From Melitaea cinxia (lineage: Eukaryota; Arthropoda; Insecta; Lepidoptera; Nymphalidae): DNA of 64,000 nt. Position numbers and translations under genes: made by a program. Positions 1 to 10,466 of this stretch are shown here, piece by piece (positions within the stretch are counted from its first letter, which is position 1; every line of letters starts with the position of its first letter). The notes beneath the pieces are model-generated. The model was not told the origin of the DNA. It was given only the letters and a program-made list of their open reading frames with translations, and ran no database searches. Location: positions 5,457,501 through 5,521,500 of the forward strand of contig NC_059402.1 of NCBI RefSeq assembly GCF_905220565.1, read 5' to 3'.

Positions 1-229
1 GTTTCAATAACTAATTAAAAAATTCTTCCCTATATATTTGAGTTAAGCATAATAAGTTTAATATTATAAAAACAACGGCATATTTTCTATTCGTGAGGCC
101 ATAATTAATGTGTGTAGGTAAACAAACGTTCATTAATCACAATATCGTACTTAATAACAACACAGTTTTAAATGTATTTTGTGATCTTTCTTATCAAAGA
201 AATTTACGTACATTTTTCTCAAATTGCAG

Positions 230-817
230 ATGAAAATGTCTGTAGATGGTAAAAAACTAACCCACAAGAGACATGTAATTTCATTGGAACAGAAAATTAA
301 AATATTAGATCGCTTAAAAAAAGGTGAAAAAACAGCTGACGTTGCTAAATCTTTAGGGTTCAATGAAGCTACAGTTCGCACCATTTTAAGAAACGAACAG
401 AAAATACGAGCATCGGTTACTTCGGGCTCCGCACTTTCTGCAAACATGAGGGCTCGTTCTAGGGCACCAATAATAGAAAAAATGGAAAAAACTCTTAATA
501 TTTGGATTCAAGACTGTACAAGAAAACGAACTCACATAGATTCTTTCATTATCAAGCAAAGGGCTTTAAAAATTTATAATTTTTTAAAAGAAAATGAAGA
601 ACCACACTCTGATGCAAACTTTGTCGCTAGCAGGGGCTGGTTTGAACGTTTTAGAAAAAGATTTTCTTTGCATAATATTTTAATAGATGGAAAGAATGGC
701 TTCGCTGTTCACGACAACCTTAAGGCATATCCGAAGGAATTGCAAAAAATATTAAACAGAGTAGACTTACACATCGACATAATTAATAAAAATGGTTTCA
801 AAACTAAAGTTAGGTAA
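230..817 (+). CDS. CENP-B/Tigger-type DNA-binding protein (exon, possibly partial)
   Basis: The frame encodes a helix-turn-helix protein of the CENP-B N-terminal/pogo-Tigger transposase type. Residues about 10-60 form the first psq-like HTH (ISLEQKIKILDRLKKGEK, then a DVAKSLGFNEATVRTI recognition helix). Residues about 80-150 form the second CENP-B-type HTH, ending in RGWFERFRKRF. No DDE catalytic domain follows, so this is a transposase N-terminus or a domesticated DNA-binding protein. The first ATG (230) comes straight after a good splice acceptor (ATTGCAG), with a second ATG at 236. At the 3' end the stop TAA (815-817) overlaps a possible splice donor AG/GTAAAA at 813, so the open frame could be an internal exon joined to a later one. 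About 195 aa as read. The family call is firm; whether the gene is intact is uncertain. Confidence 0.7.
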   Translation: MKMSVDGKKLTHKRHVISLEQKIKILDRLKKGEKTADVAKSLGFNEATVRTILRNEQKIRASVTSGSALSANMRARSRAPIIEKMEKTLNIWIQDCTRKRTHIDSFIIKQRALKIYNFLKENEEPHSDANFVASRGWFERFRKRFSLHNILIDGKNGFAVHDNLKAYPKELQKILNRVDLHIDIINKNGFKTKVR

Positions 818-1229
818 AATTTAATAATTAAATGGAAGTTTAAACTGAAAGTAAGTAATAAAATAAACTATCTCACTAACCACCTAACCTAACTTGTGAT
901 ATAAAGAAGTGTATCATTTCTGATGTGAAAGCTAAATGTGGAGTTCAATATAAAATGTTAAAATAAAGGATATGTTATATGTGGATATGTGCATGTGAAA
1001 TTTAAATCAAATAAATTTTTTTAAAGTACTTTTAGTTTATTATCATTATACCATTTCAAGGACACAAAATGCTTTGTATTTACTTCGTTTGAAGCGGAAA
1101 CAGTTCTCACAAATTGCAGTTTGCAGTTTCCTCAAAATTAAAAGTTTTAAATAAACATTTTTTATGGAATTTCTGTAATATTTGAAGCAACATATGTTAG
1201 AAACTTTGGCCTTTAATAAAAAGAGTAAG
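818..1229. other. AT-rich noncoding stretch
   Basis: No conserved coding segment, RNA gene or clear repeat end is seen here. A short CCTAACCTAA run occurs near 888 but is far too short to be telomeric. Confidence 0.4.
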
Positions 1230-1575
1230 GGCCTGTTTCTGTGGACCAGTTGTAGATAACACTATTTGATGGATGATAATATAAACATTTTGACTTTTTC
1301 ACCTTTCTACCACTGAACTGCAAGGCATCGCAGAAATCTGCACCGCTACGTAGTTGAAATCCACGATTTCACACTAAGCGCTTTGGTTTCTCGTTCCTAA
1401 TACACATCGCAAAAATTTAGGATGCCCTTCTGGTTTCCGTTTTTCCAACTAACTTGGGTATCTTTAAATCAAGAGTGAATAGGCATCTTTTATACAAGCG
1501 TGCACCACTTTAGGCTGCATCTTTACTTACCATCAGGTGAGATTGCAGTCAAGCGCTAGTCTACATATTTAAAAA
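1230..1575 (+). mobile_element. LINE 3'-end remnant (jockey/RTE-like tail)
   Basis: The stretch near 1448-1510 reads in one frame as FPTNLGIFKSRVNRHL, the usual C-terminal end of many insect LINE RT proteins. It is followed by the tail segment TTACCATCAGGTGAGATTGC that commonly closes lepidopteran LINE copies. Upstream sequence (1230-1440) is too decayed to translate. A 5'-truncated old copy. Confidence 0.5.
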
Positions 1576-1806
1576 AAAAAACTGACTGCAGACCAGTAGA
1601 ACCTGTTTTCCTGAATTAATAAACTGCAACTTTAAGATTAATACATGCCAATAGAAATATATCATAAATATTTAATATGAATTTGACAGTAAAAGAGAAA
1701 AATGAATAAAAAGCTTGGTAAGGCTCGAATTATCTAAGCTCAAAATTTGACCATTTATTGGCATAATTTTGTTAAAAAAAAAAATAACCCTAACCTATCT
1801 AACTTC

Positions 1807-2152
1807 GAGACGCCGCGTTGGCGCAACGCTCACAGCCATGGATTGTAACCTCTTGCACTGGCGGTTGCGGGTTTGATCCCTGCACATGACAAACATTTGT
1901 GTTAGCCATACAGGTGTTTGCCGTGGTCTGGGTGTTTGTGCAGTCCTTGTGGGTCTCCCCGCCGTGCCTTGGAGAGCATGTTAAACCGTCGGTCCCGGTT
2001 GTTATCATGTACGGCTGATAGCGATCTTTACTCATAGTAGGGAATATATCCGCCAACCCGCATTGGAGCAGCGTGGTGGATTAAGCTCTGATCCTTCTCC
2101 TACATGGAGAAAGAGGCCTATGCCCAGTAATGGGATGTTACAGACTGAAGCA
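1807..2152 (+). mobile_element. tRNA-headed lepidopteran SINE, copy A
   Basis: The head carries tRNA-like pol III boxes: an A-box-like TTGGCGCAACGC near 1817 and a B-box-like GCGGGTTTGATCC near 1866. The body is unrelated to tRNA, and the end is the shared tail (GCCCAGTAATGGGATGTTAC). An 11-bp target duplication, TATCTAACTTC, flanks it at 1796-1806 and 2153-2163, which fixes the ends. 346 bp. Small reading frames on both strands are by-products of the repeat. Confidence 0.85.
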
Positions 2153-2396
2153 TATCTAACTTCAAAATGACAATTCTTAACCTAAACCCTAGCCAAAAAC
2201 TTTTCACTGTTGAAAACTGTAATCCATCTACTAGCATTATCCACAATCGGTGAAAAAGGCCCTGAATGTCAGTTGTAATTTTTTCAGACCTTGATTAGCA
2301 AGCTTACTCTGATGATCTTTGAGTTGTAACAGTAGTTCAAATTTTGACTAAAATTCTATACATGTCATAAAATTGTAACCCACAAATATCTGACAT

Positions 2397-2751
2397 CATC
2401 ATCATCATTCATCATTTCAGCCTATCACAGTCCACTGCTGGAAATAGGCCTCCAAAAGTTCGCGCCAAAAATAGCGTGAACTCATGTTGCGCATAGTCAT
2501 CACGCTGGGCAGGCAGGTTGGTGACCGTAGGGCTGGCTTTGTCGCACCGAAGACGCTGATGCCTGTCTTCGGCCTGTGTATTTCAAAGCCAGCAGTTGGA
2601 TGGTAATACGCCATCTGTCGGTTTTATAAGTTCCAAGGTGGTAGTGGAACTGTGTTATCCCTTAGTCGCCTCTTATGACACCCATGCAAGAGAGGGGGTG
2701 GCTATATTCTTTAATGCCTTAGCCACACGCTTTAAGGTATCCGCTAAGTGG
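2397..2751 (-). mobile_element. LINE-tail-type repeat inserted in a mariner fragment
   Basis: A repeat ending in a (TGA)n tract on its own strand; on this strand it begins ATCATCATCATT. It belongs to the same family as 11083-11455. Its inner end abuts 84 bp of mariner sequence at 2752-2835, the same junction as in the other copy. I take it for the 3' region of a non-LTR element, because it has a simple-repeat end and no coding part; the exact family is not certain. Confidence 0.6.
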
Positions 2752-2835
2752 GAACCCTAGACTGCTTCAAGTAGAGCAAAAATGAATTCGTCTAACCATT
2801 TCTCGCGACTGTTTGAAGGTCTTTGAAGCTGTTAT
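2752..2835 (+). mobile_element. mariner fragment (short)
   Basis: This stretch is the reverse complement of mariner sequence at about 11005-11085, with only a few differences. It adjoins the LINE-tail repeat at the same point as in the longer copy, so it was probably duplicated together with that repeat. Confidence 0.55.
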
Positions 2836-2836
2836 T

Positions 2837-2950
2837 TTAAAACCAGCGGTAGGATGGTTATCCTGCCATCGGTTGGCTTTTTAAGTTCTAATGTGGTAAT
2901 GGAACTGTGTTATCCCTAAGTCGCCTCTTACGACACCCACGGGATGAGAC
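2837..2950 (-). mobile_element. second fragment of the LINE-tail repeat
   Basis: It repeats the block containing AAGTCGCCTCTTACGACACC and the GGATGGTTATCCTGCC segment found in 2590-2690, in the same orientation but more diverged. It is an older independent fragment directly beside the mariner piece. Confidence 0.5.
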
Positions 2951-3300
2951 AGGGTACAAATGTCTGTAAAGGAGATATAATTAGGGTTTTACAGGAGATT
3001 TCATGAAAGCAATAAAGGAAAAAAATAATTATTTTTAGAACTTTTGTGTTGTCTGCATATTGTGAGGTCTTAAAATGTAGTGAAGGTTTCATCTTTTGTC
3101 TAGAAGTGGTTGTTTTATACACAAATTGAACTAAGTCACTCAGCTTATTAAAAATATAGTACTCTTATTTTTTAATTTTTGATTAATAACTACAATATGT
3201 AATTAAGATAAAATAAACTATTTAACTAGGTAGTTTCACAGTTTTATTAGGTACTTATCACTTTTTTAACTAAATACTCAAAGTAAATTTAACAACTTTT

Positions 3301-4533
3301 TTAATGGTCATCTTCATAGCCGCTGGGCAGGGCGTTGACGTGGGGGTTATGGAAAAGAGACTTCTGGCCATCACCCCATGGGAAACGCTGCAAAATACAA
3401 CATGTAAATATAGACTAGACAACCTGTATTTATTACTTCTCCATGCATCACCATGATTTGATTTTTAATATATTCAATACTAGAAGTTAAACATAGCAAG
3501 CTTGTTTTACATAAAGAGACTTGTTTTTTTTTATACCATTGGTATTCTCCATATTCATATGATATGATTTCAATTATTAAACAAGGCTATCAAGCACTTG
3601 CATATAAACAAGTCATTAAACTATTTTTAAGAGAAATAGGCTTATGAATGAATGTATCTTAGCTTCAAATTAGAAAATTGAAACAAAAAAAAAAATCATA
3701 AAAAGACATGTTTATTTTAAGTTTTGAATAAATTTTTATAAAATATATTTGTTCTGCCAATTATAATTTCACATAACAGAGTGGTGCTGTTTTGATAGTA
3801 GTCACTAGTCAAGCCCAATTCATGATAAACGCATAAACAATATTGTTTTGTCTTAGTCTGGGTGTTTTAGTTGCATTGTGAGTTTGATCACACAAGGTCT
3901 CCTTCTAATGTGGGGTTTCACTCCGTGTGTAGCATTTATTATTTGTTACAATTTAATTAAATTAATGCAACAAAATTATTAGTAACTAATACGATCAACT
4001 TTCTACTTTTCAATAGAATAAAAAGCACCAATGAAACAATGTGACATTTTGAACTGGTTAGAGTCCAGAATATTTATCTTGAACAACACCAATAAGAATT
4101 TAAATAAATATAATATAAAAGTCTTATTTAAAGGTACGATTAATTTTTCCTAGTATGGAACATTATATTAAATAAGGCGGTAAATTATGTGTCTCAATCT
4201 TTACCTTTGTACGAATTCTCATATACTCGTAAGCGACGAACGGAGGACGTTCGTGATGATCTTCCTGGTGCCCCAGATACGCGTTCAGCATACCCAAGCC
4301 GACGGCTGGGAACCCTACGAAGAAGGACAGCTTCTTCCACAACTTCCAGCCACCTATATTCAATATAAAGTACGTAGAGATAAGATTAACCTAAGGTTAT
4401 GATGTTACATAATTATTTAAAATTTAAGAAAATTTTGCTCACCGCCATGTCCACCAGCTGTAGCTGCATGGGAAGCGAGACGAACATTATTCTTAACATA
4501 TAAATTCGCAGCCCTCTGTAGGTAAGATGCCAT
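3301..4533 (-). CDS. COX6A: Cytochrome c oxidase subunit 6A (three exons)
   Basis: This encodes the small nuclear subunit VIa of mitochondrial complex IV, an inner-membrane protein with one transmembrane helix. Exons on the minus strand are 4533-4443 (30 codons plus 1 nt), 4353-4205 (149 nt) and 3387-3301 (29 codons with stop). They give 108 aa, the normal length. Exon 1 is an amphipathic mitochondrial targeting segment beginning MASYLQRAANLYVKNNVRLA. Exon 2 holds the transmembrane part (LSFFVGFPAVGLGMLNAYL) and the family stretch HERPPFVAYEYMRIRTK. Exon 3 holds the signature RFPWGDGQKSLFHNPHVNAL and ends GYEDDH. All donors are GT and acceptors AG, and phases match. No break is seen, so the gene looks functional. 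Confidence 0.95.
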
Positions 4534-4859
4534 TTTTGCGCTTTGAAAAAATCTAACTGCTTCCGAAATTATCTTGTCTTGATTATGTCAATGTCTACTC
4601 CAAGTGTCAAAAATATTAAATCGATTTTTCGTATTGTCTTTGAAATATTTAGCTTTGGATTCGTAATGATTTTTAACATTATTCCGCACTTCTTTTTAAT
4701 AAAAAGAAATAAAAATTTTAGCAATATAGCAAAACGAAAAATAAATGCGTTTTATGTTTTTATTTTTAATGAAATGAATATATGTTGTTATTATAATATT
4801 ATAAAAATAACATTATTTAATAATGATGTTTTGACATTAATTATTATTATAGTGTCTGC

Positions 4860-5374
4860 CATTAGTCGAAATTCGACCATAATTTAACTACAGACTTTAA
4901 CAATAAACAAAAGAGTATATAATATGCGTGTGTCCGTGGTATGTTACATACATGGTAGTGTTCTTTTTATTGATTTAATGCATTTTTATTTTCTATGGAT
5001 AATTAAAAAAAAAATTAGCATTCTGCACTCTTCTATATAAAGTACTAGTTACTGCCCACGACTACGTCCGCGTTGAAGTTACTTGAAAAAAAAAACCCGA
5101 TTTTGAAACATTCTTCATTAGTGCTCCGCTCCTATTAATCTTAGCGTGGTGATATATAGCCTATAACCTTCCTCGATAAATGGGCTATCTAATACTGGAA
5201 GAATTTTTCAAATTGTACCAATAGTTTCGGTGATTAGCGCGTTCAAACAAACAAACATACAAACTCTTCAGCTTTATAATATTAGTATAGGTAACTGTTA
5301 GAAATTTCATACCATTTTCGTAAAAAGAGGTACAAAGTTTTTGCTTCACGTATTTAATATAGAAGAATATTAAC
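4860..5374 (-). mobile_element. Non-autonomous Helitron, interrupted by another Helitron
   Basis: It matches the families at 28153-28714 and 32433-32752: the terminal hairpin GTCGAAATTCGAC at 4865, the AACAAAAGAGTATATA block near 4900, and the TTTGCTTCACGTATT end near 5340. The body is split at about 5044/5291 by a different Helitron. The terminal CTAG is lost here. Confidence 0.65.
5045..5290 (-). mobile_element. Non-autonomous Helitron nested in another
   Basis: On the minus strand it begins TATACTAATATTATAAAGC and ends in CTAG (5045-5048), just after a GTCGTGGGCAG segment. This is a common lepidopteran Helitron type that carries no coding sequence. A second copy is at about 34559-34788. 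Confidence 0.7.
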
Positions 5375-5412
5375 TTTTAACAAACTGGATTGTAGACATA
5401 CTAATATAACTG

Positions 5413-5748
5413 ACGCCGCGTTGGCGCAACGCTTACAGCCATGGATTGTACCTGTTGCGTTGGCGGTTGCGGGTTCGATCCCCGCACATGACAAACATTT
5501 GTATTGGCCATACAGGTGTTTGCCGTGGTCTGCGTGTTTGTGCAGTCCTTGTGGGTCTCCCCACCGTGCCTCGGAGAGCACGTTAAGCCGTCGGTCCCGG
5601 TTACACCTGATAGCGATAGTTACTCATAGTAGGGAACATATCTGCCAACCCGCATTGGAGCAGCGTGGTGGATTAAGCTCTGATCCTTCTCCTACATGAG
5701 GAAAGAGGCTTATGCCCAGTAGTGGGATATTGCAGGCTGAAGCGAACT
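5413..5748 (+). mobile_element. tRNA-headed lepidopteran SINE, copy B
   Basis: Full-length copy with B-box-like GCGGGTTCGATCC near 5469 and the shared tail at about 5715-5742. A 9-bp target duplication, ATATAACTG, lies at 5404-5412 and 5749-5757. Confidence 0.85.
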
Positions 5749-5834
5749 ATATAACTGTCGTAAAGAACAAATGCCCATAGCCACCATTTTGCATTAAATT
5801 ATTTAGTTTTGTTTGTTTCTCTCCTATTTATCTA

Positions 5835-6129
5835 TCTACTACATAGTATAAAACAAAATCGCTTCCCGGTGTCTGTATGCTTAGATCTTTAAAACTACGC
5901 AACGGATTTTAATGCGGTCTTCTTTAGTAAATAGGGTGATTCCCGAGGAAGGTTTTTATGTATAATACATGCATGATGTAGTAGACGAACACTTATAGTT
6001 TGAGATGTTTTTAATGTGATGTCATAAATAAAATATTTTATTGCGCATATATTATATATTATATTTATTATATTATTTTTATAATTAGTATCAGCATAGC
6101 GCCCGTGCGAAGCCAAGGCGGGTCGCTAG
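5835..6129 (+). mobile_element. Non-autonomous Helitron ending CTAG
   Basis: Starts with TCTACTACATAGTATAAAAC and ends GGCGGGTCGCTAG (CTAG at 6126-6129) followed by T, the Helitron end rule. The GC-rich segment before the end can fold. A second copy in the opposite orientation is at 26556-26837. Confidence 0.7.
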
Positions 6130-6471
6130 TATATTATAAAACTAATTACTATTTAATAAATGGAAAATTATACAGATTATGGTTTTGTCATCATATTTTT
6201 TTTACAATAATTTTGCAAGTGATTTAATTTAATTATACATATTCTTGTTGACAAACTTTTCTTTAAACGTTAATACGTAGTACATAAATTTTTATATTTA
6301 TTTATTATTACAGATAAATGAATAACAATAACTAGAGAGAATATAGAGATTATTTATTATTTCAGATCATAAATAATTAACTAAACGCATTTTTGTGACA
6401 TTTAGTAGATATATTCGAAATATATAATTTTATACTAAAATGGCACCGTAAACATCTTTTACATTTCGTTT
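6130..6471. other. Intergenic/3' UTR stretch of the kinase gene
   Basis: AT-rich sequence between a Helitron and the kinase stop codon. It is probably the 3' UTR and downstream DNA of the minus-strand kinase. Minus-strand AATAAA-type signals are plausible but I could not single one out. Confidence 0.35.
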
Positions 6472-7287
6472 TTACAAAGACAATGGTTGATCAAATTCTG
6501 TAAAATTTTGTGCTAAGTTATCACGTCTATTCTGGGATGAAGCAGAACCCAAAAAATGTTCTAAAACCTGTCTGGGTGAAATCTGTAATAAAAATAAATT
6601 AATGTTAACAGAAAATATTATTAATCAAATATAAATTATGTTGTTTGTTTCTGATATCAGAAAAAGAAATAAGATACCTTTTTGTTAAATGCTACTTGAC
6701 AAAATATTAAAATCAAATTTAAATTATTTTTATTACCTTTAAGCAGACAAAAAATCTTAGCATCAGATTCTATGTGACATTATTTATCTTTTTTAATATG
6801 TACTTAAAAGACGATTGACGTAATAACTACTTACCTTTTTAGATTTGACATGTTCGAAATTAAATTTCAAATAAAATGCTGTTTGCTGTAGCTGCCTTAA
6901 GCTTCGTAAGCGAACTTTGGGATCAGTATCGAGGAGTCGAAAAAGCAAGCCTCTGGCTGAATTTGACAACTCATTCGCGCAACTTGGCAAAGTACCTGGT
7001 TTGGGCTGAATAGCTTTAAATTCAAGCCTATAATATTAGAGAAAAAAAAAACGTTAACTGAGTGAAATGTGAAAATTTTCAATTTTTCTTAATGATTAAA
7101 AGGAGTCAAAGAAAGTAACTAACTACATAAAAATCTATCAAACATAAGAAAAATAGTATTTTTTTTTCTTTCTGTAATACTGTTATGCACAATACCTATT
7201 ATTTTCGTAGTCCATTTTCATACTTGTAGATGGCATTTGCGTAGAACTGCCCGTTGTTGCTGACACATTAACAGCAGGCGCCGGAAA
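6472..7287 (-). CDS. AGC kinase (S6KL-like), three C-terminal exons
   Basis: These are the last three exons of the minus-strand kinase whose catalytic core is at 53860-61133. Exons are 7287-7196 (30 codons plus 2 nt), 7027-6835 (1 nt plus 64 codons) and 6582-6472 (37 codons with stop TAA at 6472-6474). Introns are 168 and 252 bp with GT/AG ends. The middle exon carries the end of the kinase C-lobe, LLFRLLDTDPKVRLRSLRQL, with the conserved Asp-Pro and Arg of subdomain XI. The last exon begins ISPRQVLEHF and ends FDQPLSL. The first exon encodes a Ser/Thr-rich insert, FPAPAVNVSATTGSSTQMPS. Reading phases fit each other and fit the exon ending at 53860. Likely a soluble signalling kinase; substrate unknown. 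Confidence 0.8.
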
Positions 7288-7762
7288 CTGTTATAGGATT
7301 GTATAAAAATTAATTATTTATTTTAATTATGTTTATTAAATGGTTGATAGCCTTCTTTTTTAACAAATTCATTAACAGAATACACTGTTTGTGTAAACTT
7401 CTTATTTTCTAATTAAAATATTTTTACTAAATAAAGTTTTTATTTGTCTTTAAATAAAGCCTTAATCATCTATCTCTCTTCAGACACCATTTCTGTACTG
7501 ACTTCAACTCTAACTCAAAATCAAATTTAATTAAATAAATAATTTTACACTAAACTACAACCTTGGACACATCATTTGACATATCATTAACAGTAACCAG
7601 TTAAACAGGCCATATAGACATGTCCCTTTATCGGCCACTAAATTTTATGTCGTATGGATGTAAAGAACCGCAACTGTATGAGTCATATAATAATAAAAAA
7701 AGTAATCGTACAAGAAATGTGTGGTTCGACACTATTAGATCGAACGACGACGATCTATTATG

Positions 7763-8085
7763 ACGACGCGTTGGCACAACGGTCGCAGCACTGGTTTGTG
7801 GCTGTTGCGCTGGCGATTGCGGGTTCGATCCCCCGCACATGCAGATGGCCATGCAGATTTTTGCCGTGGTCTTGGTGTTTGTGCAGTCTCTTCACCGTAC
7901 TTCGGAAAGCACGTTAAGCCGTCGGTCCCGCTTGTTATCATGTATACCCGATAGCGATCGTTACTCATAGTAAGGAAAATATCCGCCAACCCACATTGGC
8001 ACAGCATGGTGGATTAAGTTCTGATCCTTCTCCTACACGGGAAAAGAGGCCTATGCCCAGCAGTAGGATATTACAGGCTGAAGCG
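7763..8085 (+). mobile_element. tRNA-headed lepidopteran SINE, copy C (diverged)
   Basis: Head with TTGGCACAACGG near 7770 and B-box GCGGGTTCGATCC near 7819, and the usual tail at 8053-8084. More diverged than the other copies, with a small internal deletion. No clean target duplication found, so the ends are approximate. Confidence 0.75.
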
Positions 8086-8089
8086 TAAG

Positions 8090-10466
8090 CGCAAGTTCGA
8101 ACTTAAAAACATAGATATTGTAAAATATAATACAATAGTCAGAGCCCCGGCTCAACGTGAGTCCAAACCCCTCTTAGCTGATCATGTATAAAAATACTTT
8201 ATCGATACTTATATAATTGGATTTCGTATATCCATTTAAAAAACAACACATATAGCTGTCGAAGATTACCGTGTAGATGAGCAACACTTACTGATTACTG
8301 ACACAAAATAACAAGTATTAATAAATACAGAAAAAGGCCGAGATACATGAATGTGTAGACATAAGAGTAATTACTAACTATATAATTGTGAATCATACAC
8401 GTTCGTATAAGTAATAAGTCCTGAAAAGGACATTCATAATTGTTATACCTGTATAAATTACGTGTTACCGCTACATCGAACTCTGCTATAAGTAACTAAC
8501 CCGTAAGTCTCACATAATCGCCCACTCACACCAGCGAACCTACCCCATTAATATTCGATCACGGGTCCCGTATAAGCATAAGTATATGTGAATTTATATC
8601 TTCTTACTCGTTTTACATCTCGGATCTACTCATAAATTATAAAAAATATACGTTCATCACGTATAAACTTGAGTAAGTTGAAGTAAGAAACTTAATCTCT
8701 GATCATAATTATATCACGCATAGGTGTGTACTATACTTATATATAATATGTCTACTAGCTTCGATGCGAGGTAAAATGCGTTCAAGAAGCGCCACATGTA
8801 ATTTTCTAAAGCTACGTCTACGCAGCCTGGTCTCACAACCCGTCTGCCTGCCTCATTTTACATAAGAAAAAAGCAAACTTCATCGGCTAAAAATAGGGAG
8901 CCAGCCCCTTAATTGCACACTTGGAATTTACAGCACGTTTTAACGATTGCGAGTTCATCGAGATAAATGCACCTTAGCGCGAGGGCGAGGTAATGGTCTA
9001 CAGATTGTGACGGTAGTTAGAATTACATATTATAATGAAACCGTGCATATAAAAAATTTGTCCACGTACGTCTCTCATCTATCCATAGTGAATTTTAACG
9101 AAAAAGCATTTGAATTTGGCGCAACATCAATGTGGCCGACGAATATACTGTGGATCGTTGTATTGGCTGTGCTTTATCAAAGGAAAGGCGAATGAGATGC
9201 GTTTTTGCATCTCATCAGTATATGTTATGCTACAAGAACATAAAGAACCAAATTTATGCGCACGTTGATTTGTTAAGCATTCACCTTTGTATGTATTTTA
9301 TTACTGACAACACAAAATATGTCGCGCAGTCAGAAGTAATTCGAAGTAGATAAATTAAAAAGTAACATACCGTTAGTATTAACGACCGGACTACTAATCA
9401 ACTATTATCGCTATCTAAGTTACAAATAAAATTAATGCTACACTTTGATTTGGTCACGAATCAAGCGCATTTGTGATTGAGAATTAATTTTGGTTGCGTA
9501 GATACGGAAAATACTAATTATTTTAAAATAATTTATACAAATATCTTTTATCATGGTTGAAAAAAATCGTAAAAGGAATTTTTAAATGAAGTAAAATTTT
9601 TTGAATTGATAATTTTGTAGTATTTATAACATTATAAATACCATCGCGATACGCTTGAATACAAACGGACAAAAGTAACATGTAGGTACTGTTATATAAT
9701 TGTAATTATAATTATAATCATTATAATTATTTAGATATGATAATTATTCAATGTATCGTATTAGCCTCGCTACGATTAATTTGATGGTATACCTGACAAA
9801 GTGAAATCCTTAATGTACAGAATGTACTTACTTAATTACAGAACAAAAAGTAATCTCAAAACTTAATTATAAGTGTGGTCATAAAAAACGGATCGGATTT
9901 TTTATTGACATTATTCATATCCTGTCCTCGTCTAGTTGAGACGACAAAACAGTAAGATGTAATGACTACAATACGTCTTGCGTTCGACCAATTTAAAACG
10001 CAAAGGAAGTAAAGATGAGCATTGCTGTAAAATATTCCAACGATTAGAAACATCACGTTTAAAAAAAAAACTTCCGCATTATTCATTGTTATTAAAAGGT
10101 GTTCTTCTTGAAATAAATAGACTGGGCTAGGTCTGTCTTACCTCATTGCATAGATTAAATCTTTGGCAAGGTTAGGTATTTTAGGTAAAACATTTAGTAT
10201 TATTAAGTTATCGTGATTTTCGAAAGGTCATATTTATTTGTTTACTAACAGGAACATTTTATTTTTAACCTTTCGAGTATTCATATAAATATAATTCAAT
10301 AACCACCTAAATTATTAGTTAAAATAATAGCCATTTTAACGATGTTAATTATTATAAAATATATACATATCGTATAAAAATAAAAATTTATAACTTATAT
10401 GGACTCTGGAATTTTTGATCTTGATAAGTATTAAGTAAGTTTAGATTTACGAGTATACCTACTACA
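8090..10466. other. AT-rich intronic DNA without recognisable features
   Basis: This lies inside the 46.6-kb kinase intron. Several short open frames exist here (for example 8947-9195), but none has recognisable domains, splice context or codon bias. I support no gene here. Confidence 0.5.

Noticed and set aside
880..895. CCTAACCTAA as telomeric repeat
   Set aside because: Only two units and not TTAGG-type arrays; chance.
1799..2056. Open frames within SINE copies (here and at 5354, 7654, 16875, 19220, 24424)
   Set aside because: The same frame fragments recur because the SINE recurs; the element is pol III type and noncoding.
4543..4887. 114-codon plus-strand frame beside COX6A
   Set aside because: Overlaps the COX6A promoter region and a Helitron end; Ile/Asn-rich composition is that of AT-rich noncoding DNA.
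5413..5490. Possible tRNA gene from the A/B-box-like segments
   Set aside because: Only the box motifs are present; no cloverleaf with anticodon and acceptor stem can be drawn, and the segment is the head of a SINE.
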